60,294 nucleotides of DNA from WRAI01 sp031549605 (GCA_031549605.1 JAVBPM010000023.1:1-60294), one strand, 5' to 3'; positions 42,680 through 52,875 are shown, numbered from the stretch's first letter. Notes: generated by a model not told the origin, from the letters alone. Translations and numbers: made by a program.

Positions 42680-43876
42680 ATGAAAAAACTCGCCCTAACC
42701 CTCGCCGCACTGCTACTGCTAACCGCCTGCGGCAACGCGCCAACGCCCACCACGCAGCGACCGACGGCCTCAGCAACGGTTACGCCGACCGGCACTGCCA
42801 CGAGCGAAACGGTTGAACCGACGCCTGAGCCGACGGCCACCCAGCCGCAGCCAACGCCCACGCCCGACCCCGACAATCTCGCGCCGCCGCCGACCGACGA
42901 CGACTTGTACCTGCAAGCGGTGGCGGCTATGACAGGGGACGAGTGGGATGCCGAGTGCCGGCGGTTGGAGGACGAGGGCTACAACGAGGAAAATCTGCTG
43001 TTCTGCGCGGTAAACTACAAGGTGTGGGACGCCGACTATAGTCCGCGGGATGCCGAGCAGATGTCCGACTACAGGCCGCTGCACCTCAACCGAACCTACC
43101 ACGTCGATCTGGATGGCGACGGCGTTGACGAGACCGTTCACGCCGCCACGCGCTATTGCTTCGACGGCGGCAAGGAGTACAACACGCAGGGGTGGCAGAA
43201 GATATACCTGACCATCAACGGCAAGTGCGAGCAGGTGCTTAAAACCACGGGCTGCGCCTTTAGTCTCAACACCTACAACGTCGTTGACCTCGACACCTCC
43301 GACGCGTTGAAAGAGCTGGTGTTTGAAACAGGTGACTTTTCGCCCTACGACTCCATCAACCGGCTGCACTTTTTCTCCTACGACGGCGGACAGCTCAACT
43401 ACGTCAACGCCGACTGCAACAAAAGCATCGCCGAAAAGTTTGACTACATTAACAAGGATTGGATCGAGGGATCTCTGCCGCAAATCGACATTCCGGGCAA
43501 CGGAACGCTGTCCATGGCACTGGAGCTGTACAGAGTGGCCGCCAATACCTATCAGGTCAACTACAAACTGAACGACAAGCACCGTTTTGTCGACGAGGGC
43601 GGGCTGTACACCATCACGCGCGAGCTGTATGCGCCCCACGAGTGCCTGCAGCCGCTGGTGGCCTATACCCAGCGCGACCTTAGCAGCAAGACGACAACCA
43701 TCACCCCCACGACTACCTTTAACATGCTGCGCTCCGACCTGGACAAGTGGATTGAGCTTCAACTGCCGAGCGGCAACAAGTTTTGGCTGTACATAGGTGA
43801 CGGCGGCGCACGGCAGGCCAGTGATGACTGGGCTGAGCTGTTTACCGGCACAGAAGGCTGGCCGGGCAACTGGTAG
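42680..43876 (+). CDS. Tandem lipoprotein 4 (acidic-loop family)
   Basis: 398 residues. Lipobox LTAC, Thr/Pro spacer, acidic loop DLDGDGVDET, VVDLDTSDALKELVFETGD and LPSGNKFWLYIGD at the end. More diverged in the middle than lipoproteins 1, 3 and 5: the CYRNGA block is replaced by FFSYDGGQLNYVNADCNKS. AAGGAGGCG upstream. Confidence 0.82.
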   Translation: MKKLALTLAALLLLTACGNAPTPTTQRPTASATVTPTGTATSETVEPTPEPTATQPQPTPTPDPDNLAPPPTDDDLYLQAVAAMTGDEWDAECRRLEDEGYNEENLLFCAVNYKVWDADYSPRDAEQMSDYRPLHLNRTYHVDLDGDGVDETVHAATRYCFDGGKEYNTQGWQKIYLTINGKCEQVLKTTGCAFSLNTYNVVDLDTSDALKELVFETGDFSPYDSINRLHFFSYDGGQLNYVNADCNKSIAEKFDYINKDWIEGSLPQIDIPGNGTLSMALELYRVAANTYQVNYKLNDKHRFVDEGGLYTITRELYAPHECLQPLVAYTQRDLSSKTTTITPTTTFNMLRSDLDKWIELQLPSGNKFWLYIGDGGARQASDDWAELFTGTEGWPGNW

Positions 43877-43907
43877 CACCGACCCAGCAATAAAGGAGGC
43901 GCCCATC

Positions 43908-45122
43908 ATGAAAAAACTAGCCCTGACCCTCGCCGCGCTGCTATTGCTGACCGCGTGCGGCGGCAATCCAACGCCCACCGTGCAGCCCACCACGCAGCCG
44001 CCGACGGCCTCGGCCACGGTTACGCCGACCGGCACTGCCACGACCGAAACGGTTGAACCGTCGCCTGAGCCGACGGCTACCCAGTCGCAGCCAACTGCCA
44101 CACCCAGCCCCGACAATCTCGCGCCGCCGCCGACCGAGGACGACTTGTACCTGCAGCGCCTGTGGGCAATGAGCCAGTCGGAGCTGGAGGCCGAGTTGAA
44201 GGTTGTTGACGAGGACGGCAGCACGTCATTTGGAACGCGTGAGGACTATTTGTACTCACTGATTACCAGCTTGCTCTGGCGCAAATATGAAGGCGACAAT
44301 GAGACGCAGTACGGCCGCATCGAGAACAATAACGAGCTGTTGTTGATGGGCGAGACCTATCAGTACGACCTTGACGGCGACGGCAAAGAAGACACGTTTC
44401 ATGTCGCCACGCACACCACGTTCGGCGATGCGCAGGATATCTATATCACCGTGAACGGCAAGTGCGAGCCGATTATCAAAACAAGTGACGGCCGCGTCTG
44501 CTATGAAGCCTACGCGTTGGTGGACATTGACAACAGCGACAACAACAAGGAACTGGTGTTTCAAACCGCGCAGTTGTCGTATGACGAAGAAGATGTGCTG
44601 CACTTTTTCTGTTACCGAAACGGCGCCATGCAGTACATGAACACCGGCTGCAACCAAAAACGGCTGGGGAGCGCAACCGGCTCAGACAACTGGATTCATG
44701 GATATTTATCCAGCTTAATAATCACCGGCGACGGCACGGCGGACGGGACTGAGCAGATGAGTGCCGGCAATAACGTGCGCGACTTCATCATCCATTACAA
44801 GCTGACGAAAAACCACATGCTCTACGACGACGCCGATTTGTACGACATTTTGCCCCGTGGACTGGAAGACAACGGGATGGAATATACCTTTGCTAAGCCG
44901 GTCATTGCCTATTACGACCGCAATCTCAGCGGCAAAACAACGACCATCCTCGCGACGTCGCAGTGCAAATTCTCCCGCACCGATGACGAAGACTGGATCG
45001 AGGTGACGCTGAAAAGCGGCAAAAAGTTCTGGCTGAATCTTTATGAGCTGGTGACGCCGGACGGCGAGGAGCTGTCGCTGCCAAGCTTGTTTGACGTCGA
45101 ATTCTGGGCGGGCAGCATGTAA
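43908..45122 (+). CDS. Tandem lipoprotein 5 (acidic-loop family)
   Basis: 404 residues. Lipobox LTAC, spacer, acidic loop DLDGDGKEDTF, VDIDNSDNNKELVFQ, FFCYRNGAMQYMNTGCNQKR and LGSATGSDNWI. Closest to lipoprotein 1 through its C-terminal half (KNHMLYDDADLYDI, PVIAYYDRNLSGKTTTI). ATG 43908 after AAAGGAGG; the frame stays open upstream into lipoprotein 4, but that part is out-of-frame shadow. Confidence 0.82.
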   Translation: MKKLALTLAALLLLTACGGNPTPTVQPTTQPPTASATVTPTGTATTETVEPSPEPTATQSQPTATPSPDNLAPPPTEDDLYLQRLWAMSQSELEAELKVVDEDGSTSFGTREDYLYSLITSLLWRKYEGDNETQYGRIENNNELLLMGETYQYDLDGDGKEDTFHVATHTTFGDAQDIYITVNGKCEPIIKTSDGRVCYEAYALVDIDNSDNNKELVFQTAQLSYDEEDVLHFFCYRNGAMQYMNTGCNQKRLGSATGSDNWIHGYLSSLIITGDGTADGTEQMSAGNNVRDFIIHYKLTKNHMLYDDADLYDILPRGLEDNGMEYTFAKPVIAYYDRNLSGKTTTILATSQCKFSRTDDEDWIEVTLKSGKKFWLNLYELVTPDGEELSLPSLFDVEFWAGSM

Positions 45123-45291
45123 GCCGCGAACTGTTGGTATAAACTTTTCCGTCAGTTACCATAATTGGCAAATAATGACAACCCGATTGGGGTATACTAA
45201 GCCGCAGTTGGGCGCGATGCGCCCGGTTGCGGCTTATTTTATTATGGCAAGCGGTCGGCGCATCGGCCGAAAAAGGCACAGGAGGGGCACT

Positions 45292-45597
45292 ATGACACTG
45301 GAAAGCACAGTCAACGGCAGCAGCCTGACGGTCAAGCTCAAGGGCGAGCTGGACCATCACGCGGCGACGCAAATTCTCAAACGGGTGGGCGAGCAAATCG
45401 AGTACGAGCGGCCCACGGCGCTGAGCATTGATATGCGCGGCGTCAGCTTTATGGACAGCTCGGGCATCGCCGTGCTGCTCGGCTCGTACCGGCGCATGCA
45501 GGAGGCGGGCGGCAGCTTCAGCGTCTGCGGCGTCAGCGACCAGTCCAAAAAGCTGCTCACGGCGGCGGGCATCGACCGCCTGATACCGTTAACGTAG
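45292..45597 (+). CDS. spoIIAA: Anti-sigma F factor antagonist SpoIIAA
   Basis: 101 residues, STAS domain. The phosphorylated Ser is in FMDSSGIAVLLG. Dephosphorylated SpoIIAA binds SpoIIAB and frees sigma F in the forespore. AGGAGG before ATG 45292; the frame is open further upstream but unsupported. First gene of the sigF operon. I find no convincing sigma-H promoter in the 169 bp upstream; a TATACT lies at about 45194. Confidence 0.92.
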   Translation: MTLESTVNGSSLTVKLKGELDHHAATQILKRVGEQIEYERPTALSIDMRGVSFMDSSGIAVLLGSYRRMQEAGGSFSVCGVSDQSKKLLTAAGIDRLIPLT

Positions 45598-45610
45598 GAG
45601 GAACGTACAT

Positions 45611-46057
45611 ATGAAAAGTAAGGTGCTCAACGAAATGACGCTGCAGTTTGTCAGCCGGTCGATCAACGAGGGCTTCGCGCGCACGGCGGTGGCCGCCTTT
45701 GTCGCGCAGCTCGACCCGACGCTTGACGAGCTAAACGACATCAAAACCTCGGTCAGCGAGGCGGTCACCAACTGCATTGTGCACGGCTACCCCAACGCGC
45801 TGGGCGACATCACGCTGCGCGCGCGGCTGCTGGAGGGCGGCAAGCTGGAGCTGGTGATTAAAGACAAGGGTATCGGCATTGCCGACGTGCCGACAGCGCG
45901 CAAGCCGCTGTTTACCACCGGCGGCGCCGAGCGCAGCGGCATGGGCTTTACCATCATGGAGAGCTTTATGGACACGCTTAGGGTTAAGTCAACGCCGGGC
46001 AAGGGCACGACGCTGACCATGTCGCGCCGGTTGGCGGCGCGCCTGTCGGCGCGATAG
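45611..46057 (+). CDS. spoIIAB: Anti-sigma F factor / serine kinase SpoIIAB
   Basis: 148 residues, GHKL ATPase fold: N-box EAVTNCIVHGYP, G1 DKGIGIADV, G2 SGMGFTIM. Binds sigma F and phosphorylates SpoIIAA on Ser. TAGGAGGAA before the ATG; 13 bp after spoIIAA. Confidence 0.94.
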   Translation: MKSKVLNEMTLQFVSRSINEGFARTAVAAFVAQLDPTLDELNDIKTSVSEAVTNCIVHGYPNALGDITLRARLLEGGKLELVIKDKGIGIADVPTARKPLFTTGGAERSGMGFTIMESFMDTLRVKSTPGKGTTLTMSRRLAARLSAR

Positions 46058-46058
46058 C

Positions 46059-46784
46059 ATGACGACCGCCGTTGCGCCGCATGACAACGCGGCGCTGCTC
46101 CGACGCGCCCGCGCGGGCGACAAGGCCGCCTGCGAGCAGGTCGTGTTGCAAAACAACGGGCTGATTTGGTCGGTTGTGCGCCGTTTTTTCGGCCGCGGCA
46201 TCGAGGCCGACGACCTCTACCAGCTGGGCTGCGTCGGCTTTCTCAAGGCCGTGGCCGGCTTTGACGACGAGTACGGCACGCAGTTTTCCACCTACGCCGT
46301 GCCCAAAATCAGCGGGGAGATACGCCGCTTTTTGCGCGACGACGGACCGGTCAAGGTCAGCCGCAGTCTGAAAGAGCAGGCGTACGCCGTGCGGCGCGCC
46401 CGCGAGGCGCTGCTCGGCCGGCTGGGCTGCGAGCCAACCGTCAGCCAGCTGGCGGCCGAGTGCGGGCTAACCATTGAGGAGGTCGCCGCCGCCGAGCTGG
46501 CCGCCGAGCCAACACAGTCGCTGCAGCAGGGCAGTGGTCAAAACGAGGACTTCACGCTGGAGCAAGCGCTGGGCGACAGCGGCATAGAGGGTCAGCTGGT
46601 CGAACGGCTGGCGCTGAAGCAGGCGCTGGCCAGTCTACCCGAGCGCGAAAAACAGGTCATCGACCTGCGCTACTTCCACGGCCTGACCCAACAAAAAATA
46701 GCCGACCTGCTGCAAGTGTCACAGGTGCAGGTCAGCCGCATTGAGCGGAAGGGGTTGGAGGCGTTGAGAGCGCAAATGGTCTGA
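46059..46784 (+). CDS. sigF: Sporulation sigma factor F
   Basis: 241 residues. Region 2: DDLYQLGCVGFLKAVAGFDD and YGTQFSTYAVPKISGEIRRF. Region 4: LPEREKQVIDLRYFHGLTQQ with IADLLQVSQVQVSRIERKGL. Directs early forespore transcription. One base after spoIIAB, weak own RBS, so translationally coupled. Repeat family 2 copy B begins at the base after its stop codon. Confidence 0.95.
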   Translation: MTTAVAPHDNAALLRRARAGDKAACEQVVLQNNGLIWSVVRRFFGRGIEADDLYQLGCVGFLKAVAGFDDEYGTQFSTYAVPKISGEIRRFLRDDGPVKVSRSLKEQAYAVRRAREALLGRLGCEPTVSQLAAECGLTIEEVAAAELAAEPTQSLQQGSGQNEDFTLEQALGDSGIEGQLVERLALKQALASLPEREKQVIDLRYFHGLTQQKIADLLQVSQVQVSRIERKGLEALRAQMV

Positions 46785-46959
46785 GCCGCGCGCCACCTTA
46801 CGGATGCGCGAAAGGCGCTTGAGAAAATGCAAACAAACACGGAATAGCCGTCAGCGCACCCGCTGGTGTGCAGACGGCTGTTTCGTGTTTGTGAAGTCAC
46901 TTTACTCAAGCGCCTTTCGCAGCAGCCGTTAGGTGGCGCGCGGCGACAGCCGATAGCAC
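46785..46959 (+). repeat. Repeat family 2, copy B
   Basis: Closing stem GCCGCGCGCCACC (46785) with GGTGGCGCGCGGC (46932), then CTTACGG/CCGTTAG; second stem GCGAAAGGCGCTTGAG/CTCAAGCGCCTTTCGC; third stem ACAAACACGgAAtAG/CTgTTtCGTGTTTGT; apex CCGTC-a-GCGCACC-cgct-GGTGTGC-a-GACGG, perfect but for one A-A. Tail GCCGATAGCAC. All four stems differ in sequence from copy A but still pair. May end the sigF operon transcript. Confidence 0.85.
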
Positions 46960-46979
46960 GCACCATCACGCCAAAAGGC

Positions 46980-47007
46980 TTGCAATCTCGCACCCGCATG
47001 GTACACT
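46980..47007 (+). promoter_or_regulatory. Promoter of the yeiH-like gene
   Basis: TTGCAA (46980-46985), 16 bp, TACACT (47002-47007), just downstream of repeat copy B. Confidence 0.6.
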
Positions 47008-47055
47008 AGCAAAGCGCGGTCAGTGGCGGCGCAATACGTTTATCGGAGATGTCTC

Positions 47056-48054
47056 TTGAAAAGATTGATAGCAATCCTGCCCGGCCTGTTGCTCTGCCTC
47101 GCCATTGCGCTGCCCGCGTGGCTGGCGGGTCAGGCGGTGCCGGTCATCGGCGGGTCGGTGCTGGCCATCGTCGCCGGACTTGTCGTCGGCGGCTTGTGCC
47201 CACGACTGACTAAACACGCCGCCGTTACCGGCGGCCTGAAATTTACCTCAAAGAAAGTGCTGCAAGCCTCGGTCGTGCTGCTCGGTTTTGAAATGAACCT
47301 GCAGCGCGTCGCGCGTGTTGGCGGCCAGTCGCTGTGGGTCATGCTGGCCACCCTTGCCGCGGCGCTGCTGTGCGCCTACTGCGTCGGTCGGCTGCTGGCG
47401 CTGTCGGGCAATACCACAACGCTTATCGGCGTCGGCACAGCCATTTGCGGCGGCTCGGCCATCGCCGCCACCGCGCCGGTCATCGGCGCCGACGACCAAG
47501 AAGTCGCCCACGCCATCTCAACCATTTTTCTCTTTAACATCGCCGCCGTTCTGCTCTTTCCGCTGCTGGGACAGCTGCTGCACATGAGCGACACCGGCTT
47601 TGGCCTGTGGGCGGGCACGGCCGTCAACGACACCTCGTCGGTGGTCGCCACCGGCGCGGCGTGGAGCAGCCGCGTGGGCAACAACACAGCGCTGCAGTTC
47701 GCCACCATCGTCAAGCTGACGCGCACGCTGATGATTGTGCCCATCACGCTGGCGCTGGCGGCACGCACCGCCAAACGGTCGACGTCAAGCGGCGTGCAGC
47801 TGCGACGGGTGTTCCCGTGGTTTGTCGTCCTGTTTTTGGCAGCCGCGCTGCTCAACACCGTTGTGGCCTGTCCCGCCGCGCTGGCCGTCGTCGGCAAGTT
47901 TTTAATCGTCTGCGCCATGGCGGCCATCGGGCTGAGCACACAACTCAAAACACTTGTCGCGCAAGGTGTCAAGCCGATACTGCTGGGGCTGTGCTGCTGG
48001 GTTGCGGTAGCGGCGGTGTCGCTGGTGGTGCAAAAAGCGCTGGGCGTGCTGTAG
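47056..48054 (+). CDS. YeiH family (UPF0324) putative sulfate/anion exporter
   Basis: 332 residues, about ten helices. GTAICGGSAIAATAPVIGAD and LWAGTAVNDTSSVVATGAAW are the family signatures. TTG 47056 follows CGGAGATG. Members have been proposed to export sulfate or sulfonate-derived anions, but evidence for the family is thin. Monocistronic by position; convergent with the VanZ-RDD gene. Confidence 0.85.
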   Translation: MKRLIAILPGLLLCLAIALPAWLAGQAVPVIGGSVLAIVAGLVVGGLCPRLTKHAAVTGGLKFTSKKVLQASVVLLGFEMNLQRVARVGGQSLWVMLATLAAALLCAYCVGRLLALSGNTTTLIGVGTAICGGSAIAATAPVIGADDQEVAHAISTIFLFNIAAVLLFPLLGQLLHMSDTGFGLWAGTAVNDTSSVVATGAAWSSRVGNNTALQFATIVKLTRTLMIVPITLALAARTAKRSTSSGVQLRRVFPWFVVLFLAAALLNTVVACPAALAVVGKFLIVCAMAAIGLSTQLKTLVAQGVKPILLGLCCWVAVAAVSLVVQKALGVL

Positions 48055-48058
48055 CTTT

Positions 48059-49156
48059 TTAGTTGTCAGCTGCCACGCGCAGCGTGCTGACGCTGCCGAC
48101 GCGGGTCAGTCGTCCATGCCACAGGCGTTTGCCTTTGTTGCGGTTGAGCAGCATGCCCAGCGCCGCCAGCGCCAGCAGCGCGGCCTGCACCAGCAGCACC
48201 GCCAGCCGGTATTGACTCAGCACCCACCACGCCGACAGCAGCGGCAACTGCAAAACGACCAACAGCTGACGCATAAGCAGACGCAGCCTGCCGAAGCGCG
48301 CGTGTTCGTCAGCCGACAGCTTGATGTGTACCAGCGCCTTGCCCAGCGTGCGACCGCCGGTGAGCTGCGGCAGCAGCACAAAGTAAACCAGCGTGACGCA
48401 CAGCAGCGTCCATGACGGCAGCCGCAGACCCACATGACCGGCCAGCGACAGCAGCGCGACGTCGAGCGCAAAGACGACAATGCAGTCCCACAGCAAAGCA
48501 AACAGCCGGCGCGTGTAGCTGACGCGGCGGCTTTTTTCTGCGTCGTGACGGTCCATCTCGTCGCGGTCGTCGACAAAGCGGGGAATCAGCGCGGCTAAGG
48601 CAAAGCCGAGCAGACCGCCCAGTGTGTTAATCATCAGGTCGTCGACGTCAAACAGCCGATACGGCTTGTCGTACAGGCCCAACAAACCCGACAGCTGCAA
48701 CAGCTCAAACGACAGCGACAGCAAAAAGCTCATCAGCGCCGTCTGCCACAGCCGACGCTTGAAATAAAAGCGCAAATAGACGCCAAACGGCACGGTCAGC
48801 AGCAGGTTAAACAACGGTTGCAGCACCAACCCCGTTTTGAGCGACGACAGATAGGTCGACGGGTCGCGCAGGCTAAAGGTGCTGTGCGCCAGAAATTCGT
48901 GGACAAACCAAAAGGGCTTGAGCTGCACAAACGGCCCGTGCAAATGCGCCACCGACGCCGGGTCGGGCAGCGGCAGCAGCACGAGGTAATAGGCCGCTTG
49001 CAGGTAGAACAGAAAAGAAAAAATCACAACGCTGCGCCACCACGACACCGCGCCGCGCTTGTAGTACTGCCACAGCATATAGGGCAGCGTCAGCGCCGCC
49101 GCCAGCAGCGGAAACATCATCGCCGCGGCACGGATGGGCAGCAAATACGGCGCCAT
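48059..49156 (-). CDS. VanZ-RDD fusion membrane protein
   Basis: 365 residues. The N-terminal half is VanZ-like (FVQLKPFWF, LLLTVPFGVYLRFYF, SFELLQLSGLLG and DVDDLMINTLGGLLGF), the domain tied to teicoplanin or lipoglycopeptide tolerance. The C-terminal half is an RDD domain (RLFALLWDCIVVF, TGGRTLGKALVHIKL). VanZ-RDD fusions are known in Firmicutes. Its ATG overlaps the stop of the upstream MFS gene (TAATG), so both form an operon. Confidence 0.88.
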   Translation of the reverse strand: MAPYLLPIRAAAMMFPLLAAALTLPYMLWQYYKRGAVSWWRSVVIFSFLFYLQAAYYLVLLPLPDPASVAHLHGPFVQLKPFWFVHEFLAHSTFSLRDPSTYLSSLKTGLVLQPLFNLLLTVPFGVYLRFYFKRRLWQTALMSFLLSLSFELLQLSGLLGLYDKPYRLFDVDDLMINTLGGLLGFALAALIPRFVDDRDEMDRHDAEKSRRVSYTRRLFALLWDCIVVFALDVALLSLAGHVGLRLPSWTLLCVTLVYFVLLPQLTGGRTLGKALVHIKLSADEHARFGRLRLLMRQLLVVLQLPLLSAWWVLSQYRLAVLLVQAALLALAALGMLLNRNKGKRLWHGRLTRVGSVSTLRVAADN

Positions 49157-50397
49157 TAGTGCTCGAGGTTGTAGATGGCGGCAATCGGCTTGCGGTTGCG
49201 CGACACCATGAAGTAAATCAGCCCGATTTGCACCGTGGCAATGCCCAGCGCGACGTAGCGCGGGTCGCTGTGCTCGCCCACCCAGCCGATAAGCAGCACA
49301 ACCACCATGTTGACCAGCGAAATCATAACCGAAAAGAAGCTGGCAACGCGCGCGCGCATATCGGACGGAATGTAGTTCTGCGTCGCGCTTTCGCGCAGCG
49401 TGGCCGAGTTGATGCCCAGCAGTCCGCAGAAAAAGCGCAGCACCAGCATGATGGGATAGGCGACAAACAACAGCACGCCGTCGCAGGCGGCATAGATGTT
49501 GTAGACGCGCACGGCCAGCCAGTAGCGCTTTTCAAAGGGGATTTTAACCACATAATGAAACACGCCGCCGACAATGCGTCCAATCGTTTCGGCGGTGGTC
49601 AAAAAACCAAGCCGCGTGGCGCCCAGCGCCGGCGAATTTTTGAATTGAGTTGTCACCATCAGGCTTTGACCGCCGTAAGCGGCGTTGGAAAAGGTCATGT
49701 AGCTGTAAATGCTGCGAATGCCCTTTTCCTCGCGCAGGTAGCGCCACGCCGCCTTCATGTCGCCGGTGTAGCGCTTGAGCGAGAAGGGCTGCGCGGTTGT
49801 CTTGCGGTGCGCGTCGTCGACCGAAATCAGCGTTTCAACACACGCCGAGATGATGAGCAGAATGCCCTCGGCTAAAAAGAGCCAGCGGATGCCGACCGAG
49901 CGATAGGTCAGCATGGCGACCGGCGCGATAATCGCGGCAATCGAAGGGTAAATCAGCGACGCGATGGAAAAGCCCTTTTGGGCAAAGCCTTCGGGCACAA
50001 CGTCGGGAAAGAGCGAGTTAAAGGCCAGCTGGTACATGGCGCCGATGATGCCGCCCACCAGTGAAAAGACAACGAAGGTGACGTATTCAAAGGGTCGGTC
50101 CCATATGTACCACGTAAAGCCGAGCATGAAAAAGCCGTAGAGAAAGTCAAGGCCGTAAATCCACTTCTTGCGCGAGGTGCGGTCGATGGTGGGCGAGGCG
50201 AGAATCGACACAATGGCCGTGGGCAGCCAGCTGGCCACGCCAAACAGCGCCGCCAGCAACGGTGACGAGGTGTTGTCAATAACGACAAACTGCAGGCAGG
50301 TGTGCAGTCCAACGCCGCCGATGGCGCTGATTATCGTGCCCAGCGTCAAAATGGTGAAATCGCGCGTCCACAGTGTGTGGGATACTGGCTTCTGCAC
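49156..50397 (-). CDS. MFS transporter
   Basis: 413 residues, about twelve helices. WLPTAIVSILASPTIDRTSRKKW carries the loop-2-3 basic signature. GTG 50397 is preferred because GGAGG lies eight bases upstream; GTG 50403 is only two bases from it. Similar to the Bacilli-type drug/enterobactin exporter branch; substrate unknown. It precedes VanZ-RDD in an operon, which hints at an envelope or drug-stress role. Confidence 0.85.
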   Translation of the reverse strand: MQKPVSHTLWTRDFTILTLGTIISAIGGVGLHTCLQFVVIDNTSSPLLAALFGVASWLPTAIVSILASPTIDRTSRKKWIYGLDFLYGFFMLGFTWYIWDRPFEYVTFVVFSLVGGIIGAMYQLAFNSLFPDVVPEGFAQKGFSIASLIYPSIAAIIAPVAMLTYRSVGIRWLFLAEGILLIISACVETLISVDDAHRKTTAQPFSLKRYTGDMKAAWRYLREEKGIRSIYSYMTFSNAAYGGQSLMVTTQFKNSPALGATRLGFLTTAETIGRIVGGVFHYVVKIPFEKRYWLAVRVYNIYAACDGVLLFVAYPIMLVLRFFCGLLGINSATLRESATQNYIPSDMRARVASFFSVMISLVNMVVVLLIGWVGEHSDPRYVALGIATVQIGLIYFMVSRNRKPIAAIYNLEH

Positions 50398-50509
50398 CGG
50401 CACCGCCTCCTGTCGTAATAGGTCGTCTGCGTATTATACGGCAGAAGCGCTGCGTTGGCAAGGGAAAGATGCTATGCCATGTACAAGCAAAAGCGCCGAG
50501 CCAAAGACG

Positions 50510-50538
50510 TTGACAATCATTTTCAACAATGCTACTGT
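50510..50538 (+). promoter_or_regulatory. Promoter of the orphan membrane protein gene
   Basis: Consensus TTGACA (50510-50515), 17 bp, TACTGT (50533-50538). Confidence 0.68.
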
Positions 50539-50598
50539 TACATTGTCGGTAGATAAAAATGACAGTTGGCCTACAACAGGCAGGAAGGGTGAGATAGC

Positions 50599-51321
50599 AT
50601 GGAGTTTAACGACTTTTTGTCAATCGGAGCGCTGCTATTCTTCGGGCCTGTTTTTCTGGCGTTTTATTTCTTGGGAAAACAATGGAAAAAACAGACCAAA
50701 CCCGAGCGCTGGTTGTTTTTTGTGACTTATGCCGTCACAGTAGCGATTCTGGCGATTTATGTCGGCCAGTGCGCTGAAATTCGGGGAGATATGATGAACG
50801 TGCTGCCGATGAATGTGTTTGAGACTATGTATGACGAGATGTACAGAGTCAGTGAAATGTTTACGCAGCTGTGGTCAGCGCGGTATTTACTCGTGTTTGT
50901 CTTCAGCATCGTATTCATCCTGCACACCTACGGCATGGACAAAAAATTTGCGCTTGGGATTATGACGGGATTCGTGCTTACGTATTTTGCCTTTTATGCC
51001 AAGGCGGTAGTTGATTTGCAACCGTTTGCAATCGTCAGAGACGGCGCGATGCTGACGCTTACTGTGATGATTGGCCTTATTGTGGCAGCGTTCAGTTTGC
51101 ATTTCTTTTCTGATGCAAGTAAATGCCACGCACAAGGGCGGCACATTTACTGGATGTGTATTGGCTTCGCAGTTGTCGTGTCACTGTTGTCGACACCGTG
51201 GATGGAGGGCTGGGTGTGGCTGTTGGTTTCCATTATCCCTCTGGTTTGCATGGGCTGGCTGCTGGCCCTGCCGTTTCTTAACAACGAACAAAGGAGTGTA
51301 CCCGACGAACAAGCTGTGTAG
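50599..51321 (+). CDS. Orphan multi-pass membrane protein
   Basis: 240 residues, about seven hydrophobic segments, no motif I recognise. AAGGGTGAG before ATG. Codon use is visibly AT-richer than in the flanking genes (many TTT, ATT, GAA), which may mean later acquisition. Some bacterial sensor receptors have seven helices, but nothing in the sequence supports a sensing role here. Confidence 0.65.
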   Translation: MEFNDFLSIGALLFFGPVFLAFYFLGKQWKKQTKPERWLFFVTYAVTVAILAIYVGQCAEIRGDMMNVLPMNVFETMYDEMYRVSEMFTQLWSARYLLVFVFSIVFILHTYGMDKKFALGIMTGFVLTYFAFYAKAVVDLQPFAIVRDGAMLTLTVMIGLIVAAFSLHFFSDASKCHAQGRHIYWMCIGFAVVVSLLSTPWMEGWVWLLVSIIPLVCMGWLLALPFLNNEQRSVPDEQAV

Positions 51322-51396
51322 GTGCTAGGCGAAGCGGCGATCGGCATCGAATACGCCGAGTACGCGCCGTCGCTGGCGTGGGAGCTGGGCAACTGA
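51322..51396 (+). pseudogene. Short coding-like remnant
   Basis: Directly after the stop of the preceding gene there are 24 sense codons without a stop (VLGEAAIGIEYAEYAPSLAW..., then TGA) with the typical GCC/GGC/CTG codon use of the region, unlike the AT-rich gene before it. No RBS or start. It may be the 3' end of a deleted gene. Confidence 0.35.
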
Positions 51397-51417
51397 CGCG
51401 CTGAACTCACACACAAC

Positions 51418-51452
51418 AACAGACCCGACGGCAAGTTGCCGTCGGGTCTGTT
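51418..51452 (+). terminator. Intrinsic terminator before the arg operon
   Basis: AACAGACCCGACGGCAA/TTGCCGTCGGGTCTGTT arms, near-perfect 17-bp stem with a one-base centre; separates the orphan gene from the arg promoter. Confidence 0.85.
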
Positions 51453-51581
51453 GCGTGAGCCTGAAGGTTTGTCGCGCAGGCCCTTTATGTTAACGAGCTG
51501 CGCGGCCGCGTAGCCCGCACAGTTCAGTCTATGCACAAAAAGCCAAGGGGTGCGCCGCCAAGTGTATAGAATTTGTATAAC

Positions 51582-51597
51582 TTGCATAATTATGCAA
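51582..51597. promoter_or_regulatory. ARG-box-like operator of the arginine operon
   Basis: TTGCATAATTATGCAA is a perfect 16-bp palindrome and fits the ArgR/AhrC operator pattern (TGNATAWWWWATNCA). A weaker relative (TTGTATAACTTGCATAA, 51573) overlaps it, giving the tandem half-sites that ArgR hexamers use. It lies 18 bp upstream of the -35 at 51615, so repression by arginine-bound ArgR is expected. No argR gene is in the window. Confidence 0.8.
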
Positions 51598-51614
51598 AAT
51601 GTGTGCAATAATGC

Positions 51615-51643
51615 TTGCCAAAAAAAGCGGCGCGTGGTATGAT
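51615..51643 (+). promoter_or_regulatory. Promoter of the arg operon
   Basis: TTGCCA (51615-51620), 17 bp, TATGAT (51638-51643). A second possible promoter (TTGCAT, 51582, with TGCAAT, 51604, 16 bp) overlaps the ARG box itself. Confidence 0.72.
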
Positions 51644-51673
51644 GCACATATTAAAATTCAGGAGGACGACGTT

Positions 51674-52875
<1,202 letters not shown>

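Noticed and set aside
46785..46959. Integron attC site, because GTTAGGT resembles the R' box
   Set aside because: The other copies read GTTAGTG and GTTAGGG, the 5' partner is CTTAC instead of the required YAAC, the core is far more structured than attC, and no integrase is present.
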